Assembly: GCF_900699765.1 (NCBI RefSeq)
Contig: NZ_CAADHO010000001.1
Span: forward strand, 868,001-932,000
Origin: Desulfoluna butyratoxydans
Lineage (GTDB): Bacteria; Desulfobacterota; Desulfobacteria; Desulfobacterales; Desulfolunaceae
Reading direction: 5' to 3'
DNA length: 64,000 nt
Positions within the stretch are counted from its first letter, which is position 1. Each line of letters begins with the position of its first letter. Of the stretch, positions 46,049-55,369 are shown in pieces. Both the position numbers and the translations under genes were made by a program. Below the pieces are notes generated by a model, which saw nothing but the letters and a program-made list of their open reading frames with translations, did no database searches and was not told where the DNA came from.

Positions 46049-47773
46049 TCACACCTTAAACCGCGCCACCATCCCTGCCAGGGCATCGGACAACCTCGTC
46101 AACTCACCGGCGTGGGAGCTGAGCAGGGTGCTGCTGGAGGCGAGCTCAACGCCGGTGGCGTTCACCACACTGATCTCCTGGGCGATGTTCTCGGCGACCA
46201 TGGAGCTTTCGGCCACGTTGGAATTCACTTCATCGATACCCTGGGCGGCCTGGGCCACGTTGCCGGCGATCTCCCGGGTGGTGACGGCCTGCTCTTCTAC
46301 GGCGGCGGCGATGGTTGCCACCACGTCGTTGACCTCCACGATCACATCCGTGATGGACCGGATCTCCACCACCGTCTCCTCGGTGGCCCCCTGGATCCCG
46401 GCCACCTGGCGCTTGATCTCCTGGGTGGCGTCGGCGGTCTGGGCTGCCAGGGCCTTGATCTCGTTGGCGACGACAGCAAAGCCTTTTCCGGCTTCACCGG
46501 CACGGGCCGCCTCGATGGTTGCGTTCAGGGCCAGCAGGTTGGTCTGCTCCGAAATCTCGGTGATGGCCTCGGTCACCTTGCCGATCTCCTGGGCTGAGCC
46601 GCCGAGGTGGTCCACCTTCTGGCTGGCCATGCGCGCCTTGTCCACGGCCTCGTGGGTCATGGTGCTCGCTTTTTCGGAGTTGGCGGCGATGTCCTGAACC
46701 GTTACGCTCATCTCTTCAGAGGCTGCGGCCACCATGCCGACGTTGCCTGCGGCCTGCTCGCTTGCGGCGGCCACCGAAGTCATGCTGCCGCTCATCTCAC
46801 CGGCTGCTGCGGCAACGGTTCTGGACTTGGAGGAGGCCTCATCCGCGTTCTGGGAAAGCTGGGTGGAGACGGCCGAGAGTTCGTTTGCAGCGCCGTTGAG
46901 CCCCCGGGCGTTTTCCGTGACGTCCCGGACGATCCCCTGCAGGTTCTCAATGAAGACGTTGATCCAGTGGGCCAAAACGCCAATCTCGTCATGCTTCTTG
47001 ATCACCAGACGTGTGGTGAGGTCCCCTTCCCCCTCGGCAATGCCCCGGAGCCCTTCAATGGCTTCCCCCAGGGTGCGGGAGATCCCGAAGGCAATGGTCA
47101 GGATGACGGGAAGAATCACAAGAAGAAAAAAGGCACCGGCGAGCCCGGCCACCCATGCCCCTTTTCGGGCCACATTGCCCGACACAAGGGCTTCGATGCG
47201 TGCTTTCTCCACGTCAATGTTGTCGATGTACACCCCGGTACCCACCCAGAGACCGGTGCCCGGGATCATCTCCGCATATCCCAGCTTCGGCTGAATCCCC
47301 TTGCCGGGTTTCTTGTACTGATACTGCACAAATCCGCCGCCGTCCCTGGCCGCACGATGAAGGTCGCGCACGTAATACACCCCCACCGAATCCTTGACGC
47401 CAGCCAGTTCTTTTCCTGCAAGGGAGAGGTTTGTGGCCACGCACACCGCTGTCGTCTTATCGTAGACAAAGAAATAACCCGATTTATCCTCACCAAACCT
47501 GAGGGAGGCGATGCGGTCTTCCACCACGGCACGCACCTCCGCAGGGTCGGTCTTGCCCTTTAACGCCTTGCCCAGCATCTCCCCCACGGTATGGGACGCC
47601 ACCCTCAGCGTCTCCTTCTGCCTTTCCAGCATCATCGACTCAGCCGCATCGATCCCCACCTCTTTTGCCAAACGTCCCGTTTCAAACACGCCGAACAGCA
47701 TGCCGACAAACAACATCATGACCATCCCGACAACAACAAACAGACGTGCTTTGATTGATACGTTTTTGAGCAT
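46049..47773 (-). CDS. Methyl-accepting chemotaxis protein with single Cache domain
   Basis: A 574-residue chemoreceptor. From the ATG at 47773 (GGAG upstream): TM1 (about 9-30), then a periplasmic sCache_2-type domain with [51 protein letters not shown] and [14 protein letters not shown]2 (about 210-230), HAMP and the conserved signalling tip [26 protein letters not shown] follow. sCache_2 domains often bind small organic acids or pyruvate/lactate-like ligands, but the ligand cannot be read here. The ORF extension upstream to 47929 has no family sequence. Confidence 0.93.
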   Translation of the reverse strand: MLKNVSIKARLFVVVGMVMMLFVGMLFGVFETGRLAKEVGIDAAESMMLERQKETLRVASHTVGEMLGKALKGKTDPAEVRAVVEDRIASLRFGEDKSGYFFVYDKTTAVCVATNLSLAGKELAGVKDSVGVYYVRDLHRAARDGGGFVQYQYKKPGKGIQPKLGYAEMIPGTGLWVGTGVYIDNIDVEKARIEALVSGNVARKGAWVAGLAGAFFLLVILPVILTIAFGISRTLGEAIEGLRGIAEGEGDLTTRLVIKKHDEIGVLAHWINVFIENLQGIVRDVTENARGLNGAANELSAVSTQLSQNADEASSKSRTVAAAAGEMSGSMTSVAAASEQAAGNVGMVAAASEEMSVTVQDIAANSEKASTMTHEAVDKARMASQKVDHLGGSAQEIGKVTEAITEISEQTNLLALNATIEAARAGEAGKGFAVVANEIKALAAQTADATQEIKRQVAGIQGATEETVVEIRSITDVIVEVNDVVATIAAAVEEQAVTTREIAGNVAQAAQGIDEVNSNVAESSMVAENIAQEISVVNATGVELASSSTLLSSHAGELTRLSDALAGMVARFKV

Positions 47774-48240
47774 TCCTTCTCCTTCGCAGCCATGCAATTC
47801 AGGGCTCTCCAAAACCTGGGAGCCCTTGCCCTTTCGCCATTGAAAGGGACCTGTCTCATTCCACATCCGTGAAACTGACGAAACGTACGAAATTTTTTTA
47901 ATACACCCCACACCCCATTCCAGCCCCAAAACAGGCCCAACAGGGGATCACCCCTCCTCTGTCAGAAATTTTTTAGCCACATGCGGTCCGATCACCAGGT
48001 CAAACATCGTTCCGCATACTCCTGTTATCGCCGATTGCGTCCCGCGATTTAGCTCAATTTCAGCCCCGGGCTGCCCCTGGGGCAAAACCAAAGGGCCAAA
48101 TCACCGATTTTCTGAAACAGTCCCACTAAAAAAAAACAGCACCGATGCCATCGGGGATCGGGGATAGGGGATAGGGAATCACCCTTGGCACGGGGTTCCA
48201 TGCAACATGCCTCTCAAGCCTGAAAGCAAAAACGCATCAT

Positions 48241-48271
48241 CCGGATATTTCACGAGCCGTGAAATATCCGG
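48241..48271. repeat. Perfect 14-bp palindrome CCGGATATTTCACG, 3-nt loop
   Basis: Arms 48241-48254 and 48258-48271 around AGC. No T-run on either side and no adjacent gene start, so it is more likely a protein-binding dyad or part of a repeat than a terminator. Confidence 0.5.
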
Positions 48272-48360
48272 GATAAGAGGCTCAGCCCCTGCCCTCCGGA
48301 ACGTTCCCCGTGATCCCTGTCCGGCTTACGTTGCCGTCCCCCCGACATCTGCTACGCACA

Positions 48361-48416
48361 AAAAAAAATGCCTTTACCACAGACGAGACATCTTCCCGTC
48401 ACAGGTAAAGGCATTT
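48361..48416 (-). terminator. Terminator downstream of the aldehyde dehydrogenase gene
   Basis: Minus-strand stem GGTAAAGGCATTT: arms 48366-48378 and 48404-48416 are exact complements, followed on the minus strand by a run of Ts. It lies ~200 bases beyond the ALDH stop, past the MITE-like element. Confidence 0.7.
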
Positions 48417-48433
48417 GTAACTATACAGCTTAT

Positions 48434-48595
48434 GCCTCCGGCGGCTAAATTTTTAAAAAGTTTCACAAACAGATTTTAAAACATCTTTTTGAGTGAATGT
48501 TTACTTTAAAGGCGGATGTGATTCGACCCGAGGAACGAGGGGCAAAAACACATCCGCAACCTGCTTTTAAGGTGGCACACCTTGCCGCCGGAGGC
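48434..48595. mobile_element. MITE-like element, 162 bp
   Basis: GCCTCCGGCGGC (48434-48445) and GCCGCCGGAGGC (48584-48595) are perfect inverted ends. Inside the left end TTTTTAAAAAGTTTCACAAACAG matches the TTTGACAAACAGG module of other copies in position. The element begins 25 bases beyond the 3' end of the ALDH gene. Confidence 0.7.
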
Positions 48596-48619
48596 ATCGT
48601 TTTTTTTTATCTATTTGCC

Positions 48620-50215
48620 CTACTTCATAAACATCCGGGGAAAGCCCATGAGCACCTTGCCAAGGCCTTTGGCCCGCTCTTTCCAGGTGGGGGCGTACAG
48701 GGTCTGGGCCACGCCCTTGATGGTGGCGTAGACCCTGGGGCTGAAGGGGTGCCACCACAGGTTTTTCTTCACAAGGGGCATCACGTCCTGCACCACAACC
48801 TGGGATTCGGTCATCTCGGCAAAACCGATGGCGCCGTGTGAACGGCCGATGCCGGACTCTTTAAATCCGCCCCAGGGGGTCTCGGCCAGGCCGTGGCTCA
48901 TGAGATGATCGTTGACGGTGACGGCACCGGCCATGATGCGCCGGGCAAGCTTGGCCCCTTTCTTCCATTTCTTTGTCCACACCGAACCGGTGAGCCCTAA
49001 ATCGGAATCGTTGGCAAGGATCACCGCGTCGTCCATGCTGGCCACCTTCATCACCCCCAGCACCGGCCCGAAGGTCTCTTCGGCCATAACCAGCATGTCG
49101 TGGGTCACCTCGGTGAGCACCGTGGGCGGATAAAAATGCCCCTGCAGGGGATCTTTGGGGGGCCTGGACCGGGCATAAACCACCGCGCCTTTGGCCACGG
49201 CGTCGTCCACATGGCGCTTCACCGTCTCCAGCTGCCGCTCGGTGGCAATGGCCCCAACGTCCGTGGTGTGGCTGTGATCATACCCCACCCTGAGAGCCTC
49301 TACCTTGGCCTTGAGGCGCTTCATAAACGGCTCGTACACCGAGACATGCACATAGATCCGCTCCACGCCCCCGCAGGACTGTCCGGCGTTCTGAAGGCCC
49401 GCCCACACCGCTCCGTTCACCGCGCGGTCCAGGTCGGCGTCTTCGCACACCAGCATGGCGTCGTTGCCCCCAAGCTCCAGGGAGACAGGGGTGAGGGTCT
49501 CGGCCGCCTTGGCCATGAGGATCTTCCCCACGGGAACCGAGCCGGTGAAAAAGAGTTTATCGACTCCGGACTCCAGAAAGGCATCCCCTGCGATGCGTCC
49601 GGGCATGTTGATAAAGCTGAAAAGGCCTTCGGGCAGATCCGCGGCCGCAAGGCACTCTTTCAGGGCCAGACCGACAGCCTGGGTCTCCGAAGCGGTCTTG
49701 AGCACCACGGCGTTGCCCGCCAGCAACCCCATGACCACCTCGGAAAAGGGAATACTGAAGGGGTAATTCCACGGCGAAATAATCCCGATCACCCCAAAGG
49801 GCACCCGGTGGATCCGGCTCCACTTGTTGGCAAAGAAAATACTCCCCGGCATCATCCTCCGGGGCTTGAGAAACCCCTTGGCCTTGCCGCAATAATAGGT
49901 CAGGGCCATCATGGCGGGCACGATCTCGGAAACCAGGGCGTCGATGCGGGTTTTCCCCACGTCCCGGGCCACGGTCTCGGCCAGCTCGTCCAGGTGTGCC
50001 ATCATGTAATCCCGCACGGGTATCATCCGCCGGACCCGCTCCTTCACCGGCATGTCCGCCCAGACTTTCTGAGCCAGCCGCCCCGCCGCAATGGCCTCCT
50101 TGAGATCCTCCGTCGAGTGCAGGGGAGAGTGCCCGAGAAGCTCCCCTGTAACGGCGTCGCAGCAAGGGGTCGCGTCATTGTCCGGTAGAACCTGTGCCTC
50201 CATGGAACTGCTCAT
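48620..50215 (-). CDS. Aldehyde dehydrogenase family protein
   Basis: A 531-residue NAD(P)-dependent aldehyde dehydrogenase. The ATG at 50215 follows AAGGAGG closely. Key sites are FGVIGIISPWNYPFSIPFSEV (cofactor region), VSLELGGNDAMLVCEDADL (general-base Glu), NAGQSCGGVERIYVH (nucleophile Cys) and EETFGPVLGVMKV. The C-terminal ~60 residues (YATIKGVAQTLYAPTWKERAKG) extend beyond the core and look membrane-associating, as in fatty-aldehyde dehydrogenases. The substrate is probably a medium or long-chain aldehyde. Alone on its transcript; a MITE-like element lies between stop and terminator. Confidence 0.9.
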   Translation of the reverse strand: MSSSMEAQVLPDNDATPCCDAVTGELLGHSPLHSTEDLKEAIAAGRLAQKVWADMPVKERVRRMIPVRDYMMAHLDELAETVARDVGKTRIDALVSEIVPAMMALTYYCGKAKGFLKPRRMMPGSIFFANKWSRIHRVPFGVIGIISPWNYPFSIPFSEVVMGLLAGNAVVLKTASETQAVGLALKECLAAADLPEGLFSFINMPGRIAGDAFLESGVDKLFFTGSVPVGKILMAKAAETLTPVSLELGGNDAMLVCEDADLDRAVNGAVWAGLQNAGQSCGGVERIYVHVSVYEPFMKRLKAKVEALRVGYDHSHTTDVGAIATERQLETVKRHVDDAVAKGAVVYARSRPPKDPLQGHFYPPTVLTEVTHDMLVMAEETFGPVLGVMKVASMDDAVILANDSDLGLTGSVWTKKWKKGAKLARRIMAGAVTVNDHLMSHGLAETPWGGFKESGIGRSHGAIGFAEMTESQVVVQDVMPLVKKNLWWHPFSPRVYATIKGVAQTLYAPTWKERAKGLGKVLMGFPRMFMK

Positions 50216-50479
50216 CTGTGCCTCCTTTCCGGCCCTGAAAAAACGGGGAGCCGTTGTGTTGGACCAACCGTTCATCCTTGATTCCCAAGCCTCTCAGTCG
50301 GCCAGCCGGCCGACAACTTCCCCAACCATAGCCTCCAACGACAACCCTGTCAATACACACCAAAAAATGTGGTTCACGAAAGCAAAACAGGTTCCCGGTA
50401 CCGGCACACACATACCCGTCCCCCTTCCACCGCCCTCCACCAAAAATGACCGGGCGCAACCAGGTCACGGCCATGCCCT

Positions 50480-52000
50480 TCATGCAAAACCGGACACCTC
50501 CAACACCACATGTCCGTTCCCGCCCGCCACAGGTGCCAGGTGCCACCGGGTCCTGGCAATGCGCGCCAGAAAACGATTGTCATGGCTGACCACAAGAAGG
50601 CCGCATGAGCACGTCGCCAGGGCCTCCTCCAGGCAGGTCACCGAAGGCAGGTCCAGGTGATTGGTGGGTTCGTCCATGACAATGAGATGGGGATGCTTGA
50701 CAATGCCCACGGCAATGGCAAGTTTCCTCAGCTCTCCCGGGCTCGGCTGCCGGGTATCCATGAGCCTTGCAGGTGACGATCCCAGCCTGCGGACGAGGGT
50801 CATGATCCGCCCCAGCTCCTCTTCGGGCAACGAGCGGACCTTGTGGACAAGTTCACGGGCCTCGTCCGGGTCTGTCTCCTGGGGCAGAAAGAACACCCGC
50901 TCTTCTGCTATCCGGGTTCGGGCGAGGATATGACGAATCAGTGAACTTTTGCCCGTCCCGTTGTTCCCGGTGATTCCCACCCGGCTTGATGGCCCCATGA
51001 CGAGATCGGGAAAGCTCAGGTCTCTGCCCGGGGCCAGGTCCATGGTCCCCTTGGAAACATGAAACAAAAGATCCCGTTTCGACCGGTTTTCCGGTAGCCA
51101 AATGCCGGTGTCATACCGCTTGACCACCCGGATGTTCCGATGCGTTTCATCGGCCTGGCGAATCCTTCCCGCAAGGCGTTTCAAGGCCCGCCCATCTGCC
51201 CCGTCCTTTCCTGAAATGCGGCAGAGATCAATCTTGGCTTTTGCGTCGTGGTCTTTTGACGCAACACCTCGTTTGGACCGCCTGGCGTGGGAGCTGGAGG
51301 CACGGTCCCGTCTTCGTGCCGCCTCCTGCTTCAATTTTCTCAGGGCCCGACCAGCTGTTTCGCGCTCTTTTTCCACGGACTGCTCCTCCAGTTCGGCCTG
51401 CTCCCGGCCCCGGGAATACGAGCCGGGCCGCAGGCACACAGCAGGGGGATCCATAAAGAGGCACCGATTACATAGCGCATCCAAAAGCTCCCGGTCGTGA
51501 CTTACCAGAAGCCCGATGCCCTGAAAGGCCTTCAGCGCGTTGAAAAGAAGCCCCCTTGCCCTGGCGTCCAGATGGTTTGTGGGCTCGTCCACCGCCAGCA
51601 AACAGGGCTGTGTCCAGAGGGCCGTGCCCACCTGGGCCCGCTTCCGCTCCCCATGGCTCAGGCTCTCCCACCGGTAGGGCCAGTCGTAGCCGATCTCCAG
51701 CTCCGAAACGAGGCGGCCTGCGGCCTTGTCCCCGGAAACAAGCATCTCTTCCAGGAGATCTGGCATCCGGTCCGTGTCCTGGCGGCAGTAAACCGCATGT
51801 TCCGGTGCCGTGATACGGCCGGAATCCGGCCTGAGGTCTCCGGCAGCGAGCTTTAAAAGGGTGGTTTTCCCGGTGCCGTTGCCCCCCACCACACCGGTCC
51901 ACCCCCTGGGAACCGTCACGGAAAGATGATCAAAGACAAGCGAGCACGACGCTGGATAGGAAAAACTTATCGCATCAAAAACAACGGTTGAATGGCCCAT
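50480..52000 (-). CDS. ABC-F family ATPase (ribosome-associated)
   Basis: A 506-residue protein with two ABC ATPase domains and no membrane segments, typical of ABC-F translation factors. First domain: Walker A GGNGTGKTTLLKL, signature SHGERKRAQ, Walker B LLAVDEPTNHLD. Second domain: GNNGTGKSSLIRH, SPGELRKLA, LIVMDEPTNHLD. The linker between them (about 195-275) is strongly basic (RRDRASSSHARRSKRG) and would reach the peptidyl-transferase centre. Shorter and more divergent than EttA/Uup, closer to antibiotic-resistance-type ABC-F proteins. Located next to the CRISPR locus but with no evident link to it. Confidence 0.88.
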   Translation of the reverse strand: MGHSTVVFDAISFSYPASCSLVFDHLSVTVPRGWTGVVGGNGTGKTTLLKLAAGDLRPDSGRITAPEHAVYCRQDTDRMPDLLEEMLVSGDKAAGRLVSELEIGYDWPYRWESLSHGERKRAQVGTALWTQPCLLAVDEPTNHLDARARGLLFNALKAFQGIGLLVSHDRELLDALCNRCLFMDPPAVCLRPGSYSRGREQAELEEQSVEKERETAGRALRKLKQEAARRRDRASSSHARRSKRGVASKDHDAKAKIDLCRISGKDGADGRALKRLAGRIRQADETHRNIRVVKRYDTGIWLPENRSKRDLLFHVSKGTMDLAPGRDLSFPDLVMGPSSRVGITGNNGTGKSSLIRHILARTRIAEERVFFLPQETDPDEARELVHKVRSLPEEELGRIMTLVRRLGSSPARLMDTRQPSPGELRKLAIAVGIVKHPHLIVMDEPTNHLDLPSVTCLEEALATCSCGLLVVSHDNRFLARIARTRWHLAPVAGGNGHVVLEVSGFA

Positions 52001-52444
52001 GGTTCCCTTCTTATATGGCTATAACCATGTTCCGTCACCGTCGGGCAAGGGGAAAGCGCTCTGTTGTCGGATGGGTATCCCCGTGGATGATATGTCCTTG
52101 AGAAACAAGGGTGCACATGTGGGAGGGAAAACCGACGGGTCCGACGCGATACGTCAAACCAAAAGAGCCGAGGGGAACGGAACATGGGAATGGTGATGGC
52201 ATGACAGCCCGAAAGCGGTCGCCCTTGTGTACAGATTCACATGATCTGGTCTGGTTCCCTTGGCTAGTTTCTCATCGGTTCGTTCCTTTGGTGGAGTAAA
52301 GGGGGCCCGACGTGGATGCGTCAGGTAAAGTTTTTTTCATCTTTATACGGGAAAGGAGATTTCTTCAATGTTTTTCGGCCTTCCCGAAACCCCGTGGTTC
52401 CCCTCGTGTCGTCCGTTGCATGGGAAACGCATGCATTCTGTCAA
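52001..52444. other. Region between the ABC-F gene and the first CRISPR array
   Basis: No gene accepted. It contains the 5' untranslated region of the ABC-F gene on the minus strand, and then the distal (non-leader) flank of CRISPR array 1. Open frames on the plus strand run into the array and have no family similarity. Confidence 0.5.
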
Positions 52445-53008
52445 TTACCAATCCCCTCGTATGCGGATCAAAGAACCCGCCATCTTCGTATCCATCGTCA
52501 CGAAGATAATGTCGCAATCCCCTCGTATGCGGGTCAAAGAACAAGCAAAAGTAACTGATGCGCCCGGTCCCATCCTGTCACAATCCCCTCGTATGCGGGT
52601 CAAAGAACACATCGACAACGGCATCGTGAGCGAGTCGTCGTATGTCACAATCCCCTCGTATGCGGGTCAAAGAACCGCCTGCTCCAGGTTTGCTACTTCG
52701 ACATCGAGTTCAGTCACAATCCCCTCGTATGCGGGTCAAAGAACAGGGAGTTTTACCCCAAGGAGAGGACCGTAACGGTCACAATCCCCTCGTATGCGGG
52801 TCAAAGAACAGGCCCTTTTGACCGAAGCGGGGAAGGTATCCCTTGTCACAATCCCCTCGTATGCGGGTCAAAGAACTTGGTAGCTTTTTCGATGCGCCGC
52901 CCAGCTTTTTTGTCACAATCCCCTCGTATGCGGGTCAAAGAACCGAACCCAAGAAAACCGTCAAGTCCAAGATCCAGTCACAATCCCCTCGTATGCGGGT
53001 CAAAGAAC
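52445..53008 (-). CRISPR. CRISPR array 1: nine 32-nt repeats, eight spacers
   Basis: Repeats begin at 52445 (degenerate), 52511, 52577, 52644, 52713, 52778, 52845, 52912 and 52977. Each is 32 nt: plus-strand start GTCACAATCCCC, core CTCGTATGCGGG, end TCAAAGAAC. The second repeat has GTCGC in place of GTCAC. Spacers are 33-37 nt. The degenerate repeat on the left and the conserved long flank on the right place the leader at the right, so pre-crRNA would be read from the minus strand, like the cas genes. The crRNA-sense repeat starts GTTCTTTGACCCGC. Confidence 0.97.
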
Positions 53009-53532
53009 GGTAACTCTGAAAGATACCTGATTTACAAGCCATTGTCATGTCTTTGCGCGAACCTCCTCTTCAGAGGCAAACACACCCTGGCACAGGCCGT
53101 GTTCCGGGGCCTGAAAAACGAGCCATTTATCCGATTTTATTATATTTTTTCACGCATCGCGAACCCCTCACATCTTTTCGACGCCAAAAAATCATCAACA
53201 CATTGATTATTCGAAAGATTCCCACATAAGACAGCATAACACAAAAAAACGAGCTTGTGGTTCGCGCTTCCCTTTGTCGTTTCCCGTGACACAACGTGGG
53301 TAGTCAGAACCATCCATGAACAATGGCAGGCGAGTTGATGGATTGAGGGTGAGCCTTAGCAAGGCAGGGAATAAAATGAAAGCCTGAGAAACGGTGTATG
53401 GACACGACCGTTTTTTGGACGAGTTTCTATCCTGTAGGATGGGCAGAGGTGGTGCCGGCCCATCGGGCACGGCGGGCACCCACGCAGGCGGATACCCGAT
53501 TATTAAAAGCACGTTGTCTAGTGATCAGCGAC
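53009..53532 (-). promoter_or_regulatory. Long leader A of array 1
   Basis: ~520 bases whose blocks are closely matched at 56615-57139 beside array 3, such as CTGAAAGATACCTGATTTAC, CTTTGCGCGAACCTCCT, GGTTCGCGCTTCCCTTTG and TTCTATCCTGTAGGATGGGC. Three GCGCGAACC-type motifs occur: 53055-53063, 53157-53166, and inverted at 53259-53267. A TATAAT on the minus strand (53139-53144) is a possible -10. No protein gene is credible here. The far part contains a GC-rich palindrome close to the distal end of array 2. Confidence 0.75.
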
Positions 53533-53712
53533 ATTTCAATCCCCTCGCAATCGGGTCACTGTTACGGGCATGAATACGAGAGACGGATACAAAACAAAAT
53601 TGGCGTCTTAATCCCCTCGTAATCGGGTCAATGTTTCAGACCGAATATGTTCATCTCTCGTCGTGAGCCTGGTCAGTCTTAATCCCCTCGTAATCGGGTC
53701 AATGTTTCAGAC
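53533..53712 (-). CRISPR. CRISPR array 2: three 37-nt repeats, two spacers
   Basis: Repeats at 53533 (degenerate), 53605 and 53676. Each is 37 nt: plus-strand start GTCTTAATCCCC, core TCGTAATCGGG, end TCAATGTTTCAGAC. Spacers are 35 and 34 nt. As in array 1, the degenerate repeat is on the left and the conserved flank on the right, so transcription is on the minus strand. The repeat shares the ATCCCCTCGTA...CGGGTCAA core with array 1 but is five bases longer, with a different 3' end. Confidence 0.95.
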
Positions 53713-53890
53713 AGCCCCCCTTTTTGAGCCCCAGGTGACGGGGCCCGGAGAGGCCAAAATGGATAACCTCCGGATCTTTCCTTCTTTTTCACTCGAAAAG
53801 CCCATACCCCCATTGCAACAACAAAGACGATCCCCTTTGAATAAAGTCTGTTACACGAACCGGATAATCTAGGCCCATTTCAGTCATGTT
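53713..53890 (-). promoter_or_regulatory. Leader B of array 2
   Basis: ~180 bases matched beside array 4 (57400-57590): AGCCCCCTTTTTTGAGCC-like start, GACGGGGCCCG, GGATAACCTCCGGATCTTTCC, TTTTTCACTCGAAAA and CCCTTTGAATAAAG. The duplication next to both 37-nt arrays identifies it as their leader. It is unrelated to leader A. Confidence 0.75.
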
Positions 53891-54097
53891 CCAAAAATCA
53901 GGGAAGAGGCCTCTCTTTCGAGGGGCTCCAGAAAAAAAGCCCCTCGGCCAAAAAGAGATCCCGACATTCCTTCAACCTGAGAAGAGGCCTGTGAGTCCAA
54001 TAAAAAATCACATTTTTTATAGAAAAACAAGGACAATGCCATTCATGATTCGGCGGAGTTGCTATCCGGGAGATGGTTTGTTCTCTATCCCGGAGAG

Positions 54098-54373
54098 TCA
54101 AAAGATATAGACATCCTTGTCCTCCCGGACCTCGCCCTGCCCCATGATTTCGATTTCTTTTTCGCAGCGACCGCACAATGCGTAAACCCTGACGCTGTCT
54201 TCCCTGCTGTCGATGACCGAGGTGATGCGCCCGCGGAGGGAAAGGAACAACGGGGTGTCCAGGAGGCATTCAAAGACACTGTACTGCACGCGATGGCCGT
54301 AATCCTTGAGAACCTTGGCAAGCTTGTTGCGCCGTTTGTCATCCACGATGTCGTAGGAGATCAGGTAGCGCAT
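54098..54373 (-). CDS. cas2: CRISPR-associated Cas2
   Basis: A 91-residue Cas2, start ATG at 54373, three bases after the cas1 stop. The N-terminal MRYLISYDIVDDKRRNKLAKVLKDYGHRVQYSVFEC carries the ferredoxin-fold first strand with the conserved Asp (YDI) and the RVQYSVFEC strand. The C-terminus VRVYALCGRCEKEIEIMG is typical of type III/I-associated Cas2. It forms the Cas1-Cas2 integrase dimer core and is the last gene of the RT-cas1-cas2 adaptation operon. Confidence 0.95.
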   Translation of the reverse strand: MRYLISYDIVDDKRRNKLAKVLKDYGHRVQYSVFECLLDTPLFLSLRGRITSVIDSREDSVRVYALCGRCEKEIEIMGQGEVREDKDVYIF

Positions 54374-54376
54374 GGA

Positions 54377-55369
54377 TCAGGCCTTGGCGATGAAGGGGGT
54401 ATAGGTGTCCTCGCCTTGCAGGCAGCGGGCCATCTTCTCGGCCTGGGAACGAAAGCTCTTGCGAAAGGAGGTGCGCCCCGAGTTCATGGAAAAGCCTGCG
54501 TTGAGAAAAGCCTCAAATTCGGAGAAATACCGTTTCATGGGATCGCGTTTCAAGTAGAACCCGCCGTTTTCCCGGATATAAAAATCTTCTGTCTTCAGGG
54601 TTTTCCGATTGATCAGGTTGAGGACAAACCGATCTGCCACGGGGGCCCTGAACTCTTCCATGAGATCGGCGGCAAGGGAGGCCCTGCCGTAGCTTGGGTG
54701 GTGGTAAAAGCCCAGGTAGGGATCAAAGCCCAGGCCATCCAAAAGCGAGGCGATCTCGTTGAAAACCAGGGTGTAGGTAAAGGAGAGGAGGGCGTTAGCG
54801 GGGTCTTCAGGCGGGCGCTTGCTACGCCGGGAAAAGGCGAATTCACCCAAGACCATTTTCCCCAGGGCCTTGAAGTGGTGAGAGGCGGCTGTGCCCTCGA
54901 TGCCGAAGAGTTCCTGAAGACTCTGGGCCCGTCCGCTTGCCTTCAAGCCCTCTGTGAGCCCTTCCACTTCGTGGGAGAGATCCACGAGAGGATGATTTTT
55001 CAGGAACTTGCGCACGAAAGTCAGCCCGTTTTTGAGCTTGCCTTCGAGGAACGCCTTTGAAACAGCCATCCTGAAGTCGGGATCTTCGTATTTCCTGAAC
55101 TGCGCCAATCGGAGCTGGATATTTTTCGTGGAAGGGGAGACAAGGTGGCCTTTGAGTTTGCCTGTACGGGTCAGAAGGGCCATCTCGATGCCGTGGTCAA
55201 ACAACTGATGAACGGCCTGGGTGGTGAACTGCACATGGCCGAACATAAGCACCGCGTCTATTTTGTGACAGGGAACATCCAGCAGAATGTCCTCATCCTT
55301 CTGGAGGATCAGCCTCTCGCCTGTCTTCCGCAGGATGGAGTGCTGCTCCGTGATGTAAAGGGTCGCCAT
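54377..55369 (-). CDS. cas1: CRISPR-associated Cas1 integrase
   Basis: A 330-residue Cas1 nuclease/integrase from the ATG at 55369 (GGGG nine bases upstream; an in-frame ATG at 55384 is possible). MATLYITEQHSILRKTGERLIL opens the N-terminal beta domain. The catalytic helical domain shows ALLSFTYTLVFNEIASLLDGLGFDPYLGFYH and SLAADLMEEFRAPVADRF, containing the metal ligands Glu, His and Asp. The start lies inside the 3' end of the RT gene in another reading frame, so translation is coupled to RT. Family precedent includes RT-Cas1 fusions; here the two are separate. Confidence 0.96.
   Translation of the reverse strand: MATLYITEQHSILRKTGERLILQKDEDILLDVPCHKIDAVLMFGHVQFTTQAVHQLFDHGIEMALLTRTGKLKGHLVSPSTKNIQLRLAQFRKYEDPDFRMAVSKAFLEGKLKNGLTFVRKFLKNHPLVDLSHEVEGLTEGLKASGRAQSLQELFGIEGTAASHHFKALGKMVLGEFAFSRRSKRPPEDPANALLSFTYTLVFNEIASLLDGLGFDPYLGFYHHPSYGRASLAADLMEEFRAPVADRFVLNLINRKTLKTEDFYIRENGGFYLKRDPMKRYFSEFEAFLNAGFSMNSGRTSFRKSFRSQAEKMARCLQGEDTYTPFIAKA

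Larger units (their letters stand above)
47774..48619. other. Long intergenic region with palindromes and a MITE-like element
   Basis: No gene accepted in 846 bases. It contains a 14-bp-arm palindrome (48241-48271), a minus-strand terminator (48361-48416) and a MITE-like element (48434-48595). The stretch 47990-48180 has only short G/A-rich repeats such as GGGGATAGGG. Confidence 0.55.

Noticed and set aside
49100..50188. 362-codon plus-strand frame
   Set aside because: Antisense to the aldehyde dehydrogenase with its catalytic motifs intact on the minus strand.
52312..52775. Protein genes reading through CRISPR array 1
   Set aside because: The frames repeat the translated CRISPR repeat and have no independent coding evidence.
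53437..53505. Rho-independent terminator between array 2 and leader A
   Set aside because: The GC-rich palindrome (perfect only in the second copy near 57058-57080) has no T-run on the minus strand; termination here is possible but unsupported.
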